Positions 43,701 through 52,070 of a DNA stretch of 64,000 bases are shown here, in pieces (the stretch's first letter is position 1; the number at the start of each line of letters is the position of its first letter). Origin of the DNA: JBLHZY01 sp047631555. GTDB taxonomy: Bacteria; Pseudomonadota; Alphaproteobacteria; Rhodobacterales; Rhodobacteraceae. The position numbers were made by a program, and so were the translations under genes. The stretch spans positions 105,233 to 169,232 of the forward strand of contig JBLHZY010000005.1 of assembly GCA_047631555.1 (NCBI GenBank), given 5' to 3'. A model generated the notes under the pieces. That model saw only the letters and a list, made by a program, of their open reading frames with translations. It was not told the DNA's origin and ran no database searches.

Positions 43701-44134
43701 ACCCGATCGCGCCAAGCCCCCCGGCGCAGCACCGGATCTTCGGCATCTTGGGGCAGGTCAGGCGCCGCGCCGAGCGCCGTTTCAACCTCATCAACCGCGC
43801 GCGACATATCCCAGCCCGGCTCAAACTCAAGCAAGATCGAGGCGCGCCCCTCGTTTGAAACGGAAGTCGCATCTTCGACGCCTTCAACCGCCAGCAAGGT
43901 TGGCTCAAGCACTTGGACAATCGCGCGATCAACGTCCTCTGCGCCTGCCCCGCTCCAAGCGACGCTGACGCGGATATTCTCGATGATCACGTCGGGGAAA
44001 AACTGCGCGCGCATGCGCGGTGCGGCCACAGCGCCCGCGATCAAAAGGATCACCAAAAGCAGGTTGGCTGCGGTGCGATGACGCGCGAAATAGCTTAAAA
44101 TGCCGCCCGCATTGGGCGCGTATCGCCCTGCCAT
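40745..44134 (-). CDS. RND-family efflux transporter permease
   Basis: 1129 residues with 12 expected membrane helices and two large periplasmic loops. N-terminus YFARHRTAANLLLVILLIAG, AWSGAGAEDVDRAIVQVLEP, GIVVDDAIVVGEHADFR and GMTGIIINDSIVLVTTIDEY (duplicated helix-4 acidic motifs, proton relay). It pumps unknown substrates across the envelope. It ends opposite the DsbD-like gene, and its start is 3 bp after the adaptor stop. Confidence 0.92.
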   Translation of the reverse strand: MAGRYAPNAGGILSYFARHRTAANLLLVILLIAGAVAAPRMRAQFFPDVIIENIRVSVAWSGAGAEDVDRAIVQVLEPTLLAVEGVEDATSVSNEGRASILLEFEPGWDMSRAVDEVETALGAAPDLPQDAEDPVLRRGAWRDRVTDVVITGPVGVDQLGRLADELVGRLFAEGVTRTTIQGVASPSTIVEVPSLSLIRNNVTMAEIASAISEEAEADPAGDMGAAGARVRTGLAKRSADQIAAITLRSNSDGSNLTIGDVAQIRIEGTDRNVAFYVGENPAISVTIERSDAGDAIKIQGLVEEVVAQMELTLPGGVKMDLIRTRTDAITGRLNILLDNGLMGLGLVLLLLFLFLNARTAFWVAMGIPASMLTAIALMYAFGLTINMVSLFALIITLGIVVDDAIVVGEHADFRLRRLGESPMEAAENAARRMFSPVFSATITTIIAFFGLVAIGGRFGNLIADIPFTVIVVLMASLVECFLILPNHMAHSIGHNAQSHWYDAPSRTVNRGFSWLREKAFRPLMKLVIWARYPVLAGAIAILISQAAIFVRGDLQWRFFNSPERPSISGNFSMAPGATRADTFAMMQEMQRATDAVAAQYEAEHGVNPLDYVVAQIGGNSGRGLSSSDTKDADQLGAISIELIEADLRPYSSFAFIAALQDEVKNHPLAEEVSFRGWRSGPGGDALDVELSGAEAVDLKEAAEAVKTALSQFSEVSALEDSLAYDKEELVLELTPQGRALGFSIDALGRVLRNRLAGIEAASFPDGVRSATIRVELPKDELRADFLDRTQLRTPAGAYVPLADIVSVRSQSGFSTVRRENGVRLVNVTGDLSEDDPAQATEIMRQLEEDILPRIAEEHGVAYELAGLSEQEDEFLSDAAFGFMLCLVGIYLTLAWIFSSWTRPVVVMAIIPFGLVGAIFGHVLWEVPLSMFSVVGLIGMTGIIINDSIVLVTTIDEYAEERGLFAAIVDGTVDRLRPVMLTTLTTVLGLAPLLYEKSADAQFLKPTVITLVYGLGFGMVLVLLVVPAMVAMQLDIARQMASLRRALRIAGKGRLAMLPTALAGLAIIVLFAATMGSVMATGGLPDMLSGASEAPMRRAFGLFALGAAAISALTFAIAATLQSLVQRKQA

Positions 44135-44137
44135 GAC

Positions 44138-45601
44138 CTAGCCCCCCATCCGCTCTTCAAGGCGCGCGACCATGCGCGGCGAGACGCGCTCTTTGGACAA
44201 TTCGGCAAGAAGGCGCTCTTTCATTTCGGCGGGCATGCGTTTGTTTTCAGTGACAAAAGTAATGAGCGCGGCGCGGCGTTCGTCGGTTAGTTCAAGACCT
44301 TCGGGGGCGGCTTCTGGCGCATTTGCCCCATCGGCGCGCAAAGGGCGAACCTTGATACCAGCGCCCAAAAGCGGCGTGCGTTCGCCAACAACTTCGCGCC
44401 CAACAAGGTCAGAAGTTGCGCGGATCAAAACCTCGTCGCCAAGGCGGCGCAATACCTCCACCGAGGCTTGTTCAAGCCGCTCCTCGGCCCCAATCACAAG
44501 GATCGTTCCTGCCGCATCAACAGCGGTTGCAGGCAAGCGGGCAACGCCTGCAAGCGGCGGTTCTTTGATCTGAACGGTAACAAAATCGCCGGGCCGAAAG
44601 CCGCCTGCATCCTCAAGACCCGCAAACAACAGCCGCCCCGTTTGGCCCGAGACCACGGAAGCGCTTTCGCGGCTGATCCGGCCTTTGGCCTCAAGATCGA
44701 CGCCGGCGATATCCATTGAGGCCGTCACTGGTCCGCGCAAAAGAACTCCGTTTTCGTCCAAAAGCCGCGCATGGGCTTGGGTTGAAACGCGAAAAGAGAC
44801 CTCGAGCGCACTTGGATCAATGAGGCTTGCAAGATGTTCGTTGGCGGTCACAATGCCGCCCTCAACCGCATTGATATCGGCAAGACTGCCCGCGAAACTT
44901 GCGGTAATCTTCGTCTCAGACAAGGCGCGCTCGGCGTTTTGCAAAGCGATACGGCTGCGCAATAGGGCGGTTTGGGCCTGATCGCTGGCGGCTTGGGTAT
45001 TGGCGAGCGCTTGGCGCTTGGAAAGCACAGACTGACCGGCCGTTGCGGCGGCCAATTCAGCCGTTTCAACGGAGGCATCCGTGGCCACGCCGCGCGATTT
45101 GAGGTTGCGTTGCCGCTCAAGCGCGGAGGCGCGCAACGTCGCTTGGGCTTGCGCACTTGTCAGGTCATCGCGAGCGATTTCAAGGGTGCGCGCGGCATCC
45201 TCGACCTTGGCTTCAGCCTCGGCCAGATCGGCGCGAGCCAAATCAAGCGTCGCTTGTGCGTCCGTAGGATCAATCCGCACCAAAAGCGCGCCTTTTTCAA
45301 CCGCGCCGCCTTCCTCAAAATCCGGGGCAAGCTCAACGATTGTACCGCCGCTTGAGGCGCGCAATTCGAGCGTGCGCTTTGAGCGGACTTCGCCAAAACT
45401 TTCCAAAACGGGGATTTCTGTGCCCGCCGTTATCGCCAGAACATTGACCGCAAAGGCGCGTTCTCGGGCAATGCCGGGGCGGGCATCTTCGGCCATGCGC
45501 GCACGGATCGCCGATTGCATAGAAAACCCCGCCCAGCCAAGCAAAGCGACCGTAAGCGAGACCAGAAACAAACCAACAAGCGAGCGGCGCAGAAATCGCA
45601 T
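44138..45601 (-). CDS. RND efflux periplasmic adaptor (membrane fusion protein)
   Basis: 487 residues from the ATG at 45601 (SD AAGGG; the in-frame ATG at 45607 is too close to it). One N-terminal membrane anchor (about 5-25), lipoyl half-motifs around ASSGGTIVELAPDFEEGGAVEKGALLVRIDP, a long coiled-coil hairpin (about 115-235) and an OmpA-free C-terminus with 'RRAALITFVTENKRMPAEMKERLLAEL'. It links the permease to an outer-membrane channel that is not encoded here. First gene of a two-gene operon. Confidence 0.9.
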   Translation of the reverse strand: MRFLRRSLVGLFLVSLTVALLGWAGFSMQSAIRARMAEDARPGIARERAFAVNVLAITAGTEIPVLESFGEVRSKRTLELRASSGGTIVELAPDFEEGGAVEKGALLVRIDPTDAQATLDLARADLAEAEAKVEDAARTLEIARDDLTSAQAQATLRASALERQRNLKSRGVATDASVETAELAAATAGQSVLSKRQALANTQAASDQAQTALLRSRIALQNAERALSETKITASFAGSLADINAVEGGIVTANEHLASLIDPSALEVSFRVSTQAHARLLDENGVLLRGPVTASMDIAGVDLEAKGRISRESASVVSGQTGRLLFAGLEDAGGFRPGDFVTVQIKEPPLAGVARLPATAVDAAGTILVIGAEERLEQASVEVLRRLGDEVLIRATSDLVGREVVGERTPLLGAGIKVRPLRADGANAPEAAPEGLELTDERRAALITFVTENKRMPAEMKERLLAELSKERVSPRMVARLEERMGG

Positions 45602-45713
45602 AAGCATTTGCCCTTTATGCAAAGATAGCCCGTCGCGCGACACGCGGGGCCTTAAATCAATCTAGCTGTGATGGCGAAAAAGCCAAGCCACAAGCGTGTT
45701 ACGCGCTCAGCGG

Positions 45714-46256
45714 TTATTTCCGTCGCTTATGTTCTTCTAAACGGGGCAAAATCTCGACGAAGTTGCAAGGGCGATGGCGATAATCGAGCTGAAGTTTGAG
45801 GATCTCATCCCAAGCGTCTTTGCAGGCGCCCGTGCTGCCGGGAAGCGCAAACAGGTAAGTGCCCAAAGCAACCCCGCCCGTGGCGCGGCTTTGAACAGCG
45901 CTCGTGCCGATTTTATTCATGCTCACGATGGTGAAAATCGTCCCGAATGCCTCGATCTCTTTCTCATAAACATCGCGGTGCGCCTCGACCGTGACATCGC
46001 GCCCGGTAAGCCCTGTGCCGCCCGTTGAGATCACCACATCGATGCTTGGGTTTTCACACCATTTGCGCAGGCGCGCTGAGATAATTTCGCGATCATCCGT
46101 GCAAATCGCGCGATCAGCAACGATATGCCCGGCTTCTTGAATGCGCGCGATCAGGGTCGCGCCGGAGGTATCATTCTCAAGCGTGCGGCTATCGGAAACA
46201 GTCAGAACCGCGATGCGCACGGGGATGAATTCAAGGCTCTCGTCTATGCGGCTCAT
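45714..46256 (-). CDS. moaB: Molybdenum cofactor biosynthesis protein B
   Basis: 180 residues with VLTVSDSRTLENDTSGATL, VISTGGTGLTGRDVTVEA and FALPGSTGACKDAWDEIL, the MoaB/MogA pterin-binding signatures. It adenylates molybdopterin. The start directly abuts the stop codon of the upstream uracil-DNA glycosylase gene (46257), so the two are cotranscribed. Confidence 0.93.
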   Translation of the reverse strand: MSRIDESLEFIPVRIAVLTVSDSRTLENDTSGATLIARIQEAGHIVADRAICTDDREIISARLRKWCENPSIDVVISTGGTGLTGRDVTVEAHRDVYEKEIEAFGTIFTIVSMNKIGTSAVQSRATGGVALGTYLFALPGSTGACKDAWDEILKLQLDYRHRPCNFVEILPRLEEHKRRK

Positions 46257-47090
46257 TTAGCTGGTTCCTTGACTGGCGAGGCGCGCTTGCAAGGCCTGCA
46301 AATCGGCCCAAGCTTCGCGTTTGGCAAGCGGGGTGCGCAGCAGATGCGCGGGGGATTGCATGGCAAGGGCGGGCAGCCCATCGAGCTCGGCCCATGTGCC
46401 GCGCAGCCGGGTGATCCCGCGCTTGCCGAGCATCGCCTGACAGGCCGCGTTGCCCATCAAGACAATCGCTTTGGGCTGCGCAAGCGCGATATGGCGCGCA
46501 ATAAACGGCGCCATCATGGCAAGCTCTTCATCGCTTGGTTCGCGGTCATTGGGCGGGCGCCAGGGAATCACTGGGGTGATGTAAATCGCGGCATCGGGTT
46601 GCTCGCTGGTGCGGCTGCAATTGATGGCGGCAAACATCTTATCCAAAAGCGCGCCGCTTTGGCCCAAAGCTGGCTTGCCCGCGATATCATCTTCGCGGCC
46701 CGGCGCATCACAAATGATCATAATATCGGCGTTGATCGACCCATCCGCAAAGACCAGATTGCGCGCACCGCGTTTCAATTCGCAATGCTCAAAGGCCGCC
46801 ATGGCTGCGTGCAACGCTTTGATATCTTGCGCAGATTTTGCAAGGGTCGCGGCCTCTTCGGCGGCATCAACCTGCAAGGCTTTCGGGATTTCTGGGATTG
46901 CAGGGCGATCAGGCGTAGCCATTTTGCCCGGCGCAAGCGCGGTTTCTGGCAGGGATTTGGGCGCCTCAGCGGGGGCCTCATAGCGGTTGATCGGCGCGTC
47001 ACAAATGGCCTCATCTGCGCCAAGCTCGATCTGCCAATCAAGCGCGGCGCGCGCGGCGTAGAAATCCATTTGATCAAGCGGTGTATTCAT
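46257..47090 (-). CDS. Uracil-DNA glycosylase superfamily protein, divergent family 4-like
   Basis: 277 residues: a disordered Ala/Pro/Glu-rich N-terminus (1-90), then a UDG fold. Motif 1 is CDAPGREDD (127-135) where family 4 usually has GEAPGxxED; QSGALLDKMF and RPPNDREPSDEEL follow. Of the four cysteines that hold the 4Fe-4S cluster in family 4 only C103 lines up; W177 and M193 stand where others are expected, and the last motif is QSPAHLLR instead of HPAYLLR. It probably lacks a cluster. Activity should not be assumed. Confidence 0.8.
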   Translation of the reverse strand: MNTPLDQMDFYAARAALDWQIELGADEAICDAPINRYEAPAEAPKSLPETALAPGKMATPDRPAIPEIPKALQVDAAEEAATLAKSAQDIKALHAAMAAFEHCELKRGARNLVFADGSINADIMIICDAPGREDDIAGKPALGQSGALLDKMFAAINCSRTSEQPDAAIYITPVIPWRPPNDREPSDEELAMMAPFIARHIALAQPKAIVLMGNAACQAMLGKRGITRLRGTWAELDGLPALAMQSPAHLLRTPLAKREAWADLQALQARLASQGTS

Positions 47091-47219
47091 AGCGCCAAGC
47101 TACGGCGCGCGCTGCAAAAGGTAAACCGCGCGCTTGCTCGCTTGGGGCCAAATTTGATTGCCTTCTTGCCGCAAGGCTCAACGCTTTCTATAAGCCTAGA
47201 AAATCGGGAGCGGCTGGCA

Positions 47220-48176
47220 TTGGCATTTGCGCAAAAACATCTTCTCGGGATCGAGCATCTTTCGCCCGACGATATCACCAGCCTTCTCGATCTGGCGGAT
47301 GAATATGTGGCTTTGAACCGGCGCGATGTGAAGCGCTCGGATGCGCTTGCGGGCCTTACCCAGATCAACATGTTTTTTGAAAATTCGACCCGCACGCAGG
47401 CAAGTTTTGAGCTGGCGGGAAAACGGCTTGGCGCGGATGTGATGAACATGGCGATGCAGGCCAGTTCAATCAAAAAGGGCGAGACCCTGATTGATACAGC
47501 CATGACGCTGAATGCGATGCACCCCGATCTTTTGGTCGTGCGTCATCCCCATTCCGGCGCCGTTGACCTGCTCGCGCAGAAGGTCAATTGCGCGGTTCTG
47601 AATGCAGGCGATGGCCGCCATGAACACCCGACCCAAGCACTTTTGGATGCGCTGACGATCCGGCGCGCCAAGGGGCGGCTGCATCGCCTTTCTATCGCGA
47701 TTTGCGGCGATATTGCCCATAGCCGCGTTGCCCGCTCCAACATCATGTTGCTTGGCAAAATGGAGAACCGTATCCGCCTGATCGCCCCGCCGACCTTGAT
47801 GCCCTCGGGGATCGAAGAGTTTGGTTGCGAGGTGTTTGACGACATGCGCGAAGGGCTTGCGGATGTGGATGTTGTGATGATGCTTCGCCTGCAAAAAGAG
47901 CGGATGGACGGCGCGTTTATCCCGTCTGAGCGCGAGTATTATCATCGCTACGGGCTTGATGCGGAAAAGCTGAGCTATGCCAAAGAAGACGCCATCGTGA
48001 TGCACCCGGGCCCGATGAATCGCGGCGTAGAGATTGATGGCGATCTGGCCGATGATATCAACCGCTCTGTGATCCAAGAGCAGGTCGAGATGGGCGTTGC
48101 TGTGCGCATGGCGGCGATGGATTTGCTGGCGCGAAATCTGCGCGCTTCGAGAGCAGATAAGGGAGCCGCGCGATGA
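47220..48176 (+). CDS. pyrB: Aspartate carbamoyltransferase catalytic subunit
   Basis: I place the start at TTG 47220, nine bases after GGGAG; no ATG is suitable, and the product (318 residues, LAFAQKHLLGIEHLSPDDI) then has normal length. Motifs: FFENSTRTQASFELAGKRLG (carbamoyl-phosphate loop), VRHPHSGA, HPTQALLD, GDIAHSRVARSN and HPGPMNRGVEI. It forms carbamoyl-aspartate in pyrimidine synthesis. Its last four bases overlap the ATGA of pyrC'. Confidence 0.93.
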   Translation: MAFAQKHLLGIEHLSPDDITSLLDLADEYVALNRRDVKRSDALAGLTQINMFFENSTRTQASFELAGKRLGADVMNMAMQASSIKKGETLIDTAMTLNAMHPDLLVVRHPHSGAVDLLAQKVNCAVLNAGDGRHEHPTQALLDALTIRRAKGRLHRLSIAICGDIAHSRVARSNIMLLGKMENRIRLIAPPTLMPSGIEEFGCEVFDDMREGLADVDVVMMLRLQKERMDGAFIPSEREYYHRYGLDAEKLSYAKEDAIVMHPGPMNRGVEIDGDLADDINRSVIQEQVEMGVAVRMAAMDLLARNLRASRADKGAAR

Positions 48177-49447
48177 GCTATTTCACCAATGCTCTGCTGG
48201 TCGATCCCGAAGCGGGGCGCGAATATCTTGGCTGGCTGCGGGTTGAAGGCGGGCTGATTGCCGAGATCGGTGAGGGACCAGCGCCCAAGCAAGGCATTGA
48301 TTGTGAAGGCAAATACCTCGCGCCGGGGATTGTTGATCTTGGGGTCAAAGTCTCTGAGCCCGGCGAGCGGCACAAGGAAAGCTTTGCCTCGGCTGGGCGC
48401 GCAGCGGCGGCTGGCGGCGTCACAACAATGATCACCCGCCCCGATACTTTGGCCGCAATCGACACCCCCGAAGTGCTTGAATTTGTGACCCGCCGCGCCG
48501 CGGAAGATGCGTTGGTAAATGTGCGCCATATGGCAGCGCTGACCCGGTCGCGCGAAGGCCGCGAGATGGTTGAGATCGGCTTTATGCTTGATGCGGGGGC
48601 GGTTGCTTTTACCGATTGCGATCACGTGGTGAGCGACAACAAAGTGCTCTCGCGCTGCTATACTTATGCGCGCTCACTTGGCGCTTTGGTCATTGGGCAT
48701 CCCCAAGATCCCGGCCTTTCCAAAGGGGCGGCAGTGAGCAGCGGCAAGTTTGCTTCCTTGCGCGGGCTGCCTTCGGTTTCGCCAATGGCCGAGCGCATGG
48801 CGCTTGATCGCGATATGGCGCTGGTTGAGATGACGGGCGTTAGATATCACGCCGATCAAATCACCACCGCACGCGCCCTGCCTGCGCTTGAGCGGGCCAA
48901 GGCCAATGGGCTTGATGTGACGGCGGGCGTTTCGATCCACCACCTGACGCTCAATGAATTGGACGTGGGCGATTATCGCACCTTCTTTAAGGTCAAGCCG
49001 CCGCTGCGATCAGAGGATGATCGGGTTGCCATGGTTGAGGCAGTACGCGACGGGCTGATTGATATCATCTCCTCGATGCACACGCCCCAAGACGAAGAAA
49101 GCAAGCGCCTGCCTTTCGAGGAAGCGGCAAGCGGCGCGGTTGCGCTGGAGACATTGCTGCCCGCGGCGATGCGGCTATTCCATTCAAATGATCTAAGCAT
49201 GGCGCAGCTTTGGCGGGCGCTTTCCTTTAACCCCGCTCAGAGATTAGGATTAGATTCCGGGCGTTTAGCAACAGGTGCGCCGGCGGATTTGGTCTTGTTT
49301 GATGCCAATGCGCCTTTTGTATTGGATCGCTTTAAGCTCCATTCGAAATCCAAAAATACCCCCTTTGACGGCACAAGAATGCAGGGCAAAGTGATTGGGA
49401 CATGGGTTGGCGGCGCGCGCGTTTTTGGAGGAGAGACTGATGCCTGA
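48173..49447 (+). CDS. pyrC: Dihydroorotase-like PyrC' (probable inactive ATCase partner)
   Basis: 424-residue amidohydrolase of the class I dihydroorotase type. Several metal ligands are replaced: the expected HxH after VDL is G57-V-K59 (in DLGVKVSEPG), and the DHAPH motif is SMHTPQ with M302 in place of the catalytic Asp. H176 (GHPQD) and HH256-257 remain. Encoded next to pyrB, this fits the non-catalytic pyrC' of bacterial ATCase complexes. A true dihydroorotase would have to lie elsewhere. Confidence 0.85.
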   Translation: MSYFTNALLVDPEAGREYLGWLRVEGGLIAEIGEGPAPKQGIDCEGKYLAPGIVDLGVKVSEPGERHKESFASAGRAAAAGGVTTMITRPDTLAAIDTPEVLEFVTRRAAEDALVNVRHMAALTRSREGREMVEIGFMLDAGAVAFTDCDHVVSDNKVLSRCYTYARSLGALVIGHPQDPGLSKGAAVSSGKFASLRGLPSVSPMAERMALDRDMALVEMTGVRYHADQITTARALPALERAKANGLDVTAGVSIHHLTLNELDVGDYRTFFKVKPPLRSEDDRVAMVEAVRDGLIDIISSMHTPQDEESKRLPFEEAASGAVALETLLPAAMRLFHSNDLSMAQLWRALSFNPAQRLGLDSGRLATGAPADLVLFDANAPFVLDRFKLHSKSKNTPFDGTRMQGKVIGTWVGGARVFGGETDA

Positions 49448-50054
49448 TTTCACTACGGCGCCGATGATGCTTGGGCTTGCGGTTGTGCTTGGCTATCTGC
49501 TTGGGTCGGTCTCTTTTGGGATCGTGATGGCGCGGATTTTCGGGCTTGGCGATCTGCGCAGCGTTGGGTCGGGCAATATCGGCGCGACGAATGTTTTGCG
49601 CACGGGCAATAAGCTTGCCGCCTTTCTGACGCTGATTTTGGACGCAGGAAAGGGCGCGATTGCTGTGCTTACGGCGCGCGCGCTTCTTGGTGAGGATGCC
49701 GCGCAAGTCGCTGGTCTTGCTGCCTTTTTGGGGCATTGCTTCCCAGTATTCTTGGGCTTTCGCGGCGGAAAAGGCGTAGCAACTTTCCTTGGAACGATGA
49801 TCGCGGCGGCTTGGCCGATTGGGCTTGCTGCTTGCGGCATTTGGCTTGTGGCCGTTGCCATTTCGCGGATTTCTTCGATCGGGGCGCTGTTTGCTTCTGC
49901 TTGGGGGCCGGTGCTTGCGATCCTCTTTGCGCGCGGCGACCTCTTGATCCTGAGTACGCTTTTGGCCCTGCTGGTTTATGTGCGCCACTGGCCAAATATT
50001 CAGCGGATCAAAGCGGGCACAGAGCCGCGCATCGGGCGCAAAAAAGACGCCTGA
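49440..50054 (+). CDS. plsY: Acyl-phosphate glycerol-3-phosphate acyltransferase
   Basis: 204 residues from ATG 49440, overlapping the pyrC' end by 8 bp and preceded by GGAGGAGAG. About five membrane helices, with GSGNIGATNVLRTG, FRGGKGVATFLG and a third loop RIKAGTEPRIG. It acylates glycerol-3-phosphate from acyl-phosphate, the first phospholipid step; plsC in the window does the second. Last gene of pyrB-pyrC'-plsY. Confidence 0.94.
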   Translation: MPDFTTAPMMLGLAVVLGYLLGSVSFGIVMARIFGLGDLRSVGSGNIGATNVLRTGNKLAAFLTLILDAGKGAIAVLTARALLGEDAAQVAGLAAFLGHCFPVFLGFRGGKGVATFLGTMIAAAWPIGLAACGIWLVAVAISRISSIGALFASAWGPVLAILFARGDLLILSTLLALLVYVRHWPNIQRIKAGTEPRIGRKKDA

Positions 50055-50213
50055 AAATTCTGGCTGTTTGACGCGTTAAAATTGGTTAAGATGTCTTAGC
50101 GTAAGGTAAAGACGCGCTATAACGGCCCAATTTTTTAAAAACTTCAAACTTTTTGCACCGCCTTTTTGCAAGATTTACAACAAGGTTTAGCACCCAACCC
50201 GAGAGGAAACCCG

Positions 50214-50639
50214 ATGGATTTCGGCACTGCAATCAAAACCGTCTTTTCAAAATACGTGACCTTCACGGGCCGCGCGCGACCGGCCGAGTTTTGGTATTGG
50301 GTTTTGTTCACAATGAGTGCAAGCATCGCTCTGAGCATTATTGATGCGGTCATTATTGGGGGCGGCAATCAATTGTTTTCGCCGCTCTTCTCGATCGCGG
50401 TCTTCCTGCCATCGCTTGCGGTCGCCGTGCGCCGCTTGCACGATACGGATCACTCGGGCTGGTTTTACCTGCTGATTTTCATCCCGATCATCGGCTGGAT
50501 TATCCTGATCGTGTTCTATGCAACCGAGGGCACGCGCGGCGACAATCGCTTTGGGCCGAATCCGATTGACGAACCCGGCGACAGCGGCCCGATGCACAAA
50601 AGCAGCATCCCCCCGGTGAACGGCGATTTGGACGCTTAA
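50214..50639 (+). CDS. DUF805-family membrane protein
   Basis: 141 residues from ATG 50214 (GAGG upstream). FSKYVTFTGRARPAEFWYWVLF is the DUF805 signature, followed by three to four membrane helices (about residues 20-105) with RRLHDTDHSGWFYLLIFIPIIGWIIL. The function is unknown. Its stop abuts the gshA stop codon on the other strand. The 159 bp upstream contains AT-rich promoter sequence. Confidence 0.9.
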   Translation: MDFGTAIKTVFSKYVTFTGRARPAEFWYWVLFTMSASIALSIIDAVIIGGGNQLFSPLFSIAVFLPSLAVAVRRLHDTDHSGWFYLLIFIPIIGWIILIVFYATEGTRGDNRFGPNPIDEPGDSGPMHKSSIPPVNGDLDA

Positions 50640-52010
50640 TTAGTAGCTATACTCGGCGTAAATCCGGCTTAGATCGCCGCCCCAATCGCCATTGTAATGG
50701 GCGAGCAGCTCATCTGCGGGGGTCTGGCCGGACTCGACGCTTTCTTTAAGCGCATTGAGGAAGTGGGTCTCGTCTGGAACGAGGCCGCCAGCGCCTTGCA
50801 TGGCGCGCGCTTTGAGGCCGACCTCGGCAATCGCCACGCATTCGCGCGCCAGATCATGCAGCTTGATCCCATTCGCCTCGCCTTGCAGCCCATCGACAGA
50901 GGCCGCGACGCGCAGGCCTTCGCGGGTTTCAACATCAAAGCCTTTGGCCAGATCCCAAGCCGCATCAAGCGCGCCTTGATCATACATCAGCCCAACCCAA
51001 AACGCGGGCAGCGCGCAAAGGCGGCGCCAAGGCCCGCCATCGGCGCCGCGCATTTCCATGTATTTCTTAATCCGCGCCTCAGGGAAGGCGGTTGTCAGGT
51101 GATCGGCCCAATCGCTTAGGGTTGGTTTTTCGCCGGGCAATGCGGACAGCTCGCCGCGCAAAAAGTCGCGAAACGACAGGCCCAGCGCATCGATATATTT
51201 CCCGTCGCGATAGACGAAATACATCGGAACATTGAGCGCATATTCCACATAACGTTCAAACCCCATGCCCTGTTCAAAGACAAAAGGCAGCATGCCGGTG
51301 CGGGCGGGATCAAGATCGCGCCAGATGCGCGAGCGCCATGATTTATGGCCGTTTGGCTTGCCCTCAAAGAAGGGGGAATTGGCAAAAAGCGCGGTTGCCA
51401 CGGGCTGAAGCGCCAGAGCCACGCGGAATTTCTGGACCATATCCGCCTCGGAGGCAAAGTCGAGATTGACTTGAACCGTGCAGGTGCGGCGCATCATTTG
51501 CGTGCCATGGGTGCCGACTTTTTGCATATAGCCGTCCATCAGCTTGTAGCGGCCTTTGGGCATAAGCGGCATTTGCTCATGGGTCCAAACTGGCGCCGCG
51601 CCAAGCCCGATAAAGCGCGCGCCAATCTTGTCGGCGACGCTTTGCACATCCCGCAAGTGATGGTTCACCTCGTCGCAGGTTTGGTGGATGCTCTCAAGCG
51701 GTGCGCCCGATAGTTCGAGCTGGCCGCCCGGCTCTAGGCTGACATTCGCGCCGTCTTTTTCCAGCCCGATGATATTGCCGCCTTCAACGACAGGCTTCCA
51801 GTCAAAGCCGTGCTGAAGCCCCTCAAGGATCGCTTTGATCGAGCGCGGCCCCTCATAGGGCAGCGGCAGGAGCGAATCTTTGCAATAGCCGAATTTTTCA
51901 TGCTCCGTGCCGATGCGCCAATCGGCTTTGGGCTTGCAACCAGAGGAGAGATATTCCGCCAGTTGATCGTGGTGTTCGATAGGGCCGCCGCCAGATTGGG
52001 GAATAGACAT
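50640..52010 (-). CDS. gshA: Glutamate-cysteine ligase, plant/alphaproteobacterial type
   Basis: 456 residues with WRIGTEHEKFGY, GGNIIGLEKDGANVSLEPGGQLELSGAP, the MPKGRYKLMDGYMQKVGTHGTQMMRRTCTVQVNLDFASE stretch, and YFVYRDGKYIDALG. These are the ATP/glutamate sites of the GshA group shared with plants and Rhizobium. It makes gamma-glutamylcysteine, the first glutathione step. Located 60 bp after the membrane-protein gene at 52071 on the same strand. Confidence 0.95.
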   Translation of the reverse strand: MSIPQSGGGPIEHHDQLAEYLSSGCKPKADWRIGTEHEKFGYCKDSLLPLPYEGPRSIKAILEGLQHGFDWKPVVEGGNIIGLEKDGANVSLEPGGQLELSGAPLESIHQTCDEVNHHLRDVQSVADKIGARFIGLGAAPVWTHEQMPLMPKGRYKLMDGYMQKVGTHGTQMMRRTCTVQVNLDFASEADMVQKFRVALALQPVATALFANSPFFEGKPNGHKSWRSRIWRDLDPARTGMLPFVFEQGMGFERYVEYALNVPMYFVYRDGKYIDALGLSFRDFLRGELSALPGEKPTLSDWADHLTTAFPEARIKKYMEMRGADGGPWRRLCALPAFWVGLMYDQGALDAAWDLAKGFDVETREGLRVAASVDGLQGEANGIKLHDLARECVAIAEVGLKARAMQGAGGLVPDETHFLNALKESVESGQTPADELLAHYNGDWGGDLSRIYAEYSY

Positions 52011-52070
52011 GTGCGCGCTCCGATTGGCTGCGTTATGGGGGGCAAGGATTGGCTGTGGTTTGGAGCGATG

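Noticed and set aside
46125..47219. N-terminal extension of the pyrB frame
   Set aside because: Antisense to the glycosylase gene with no homology; the family length fits the TTG start at 47220.
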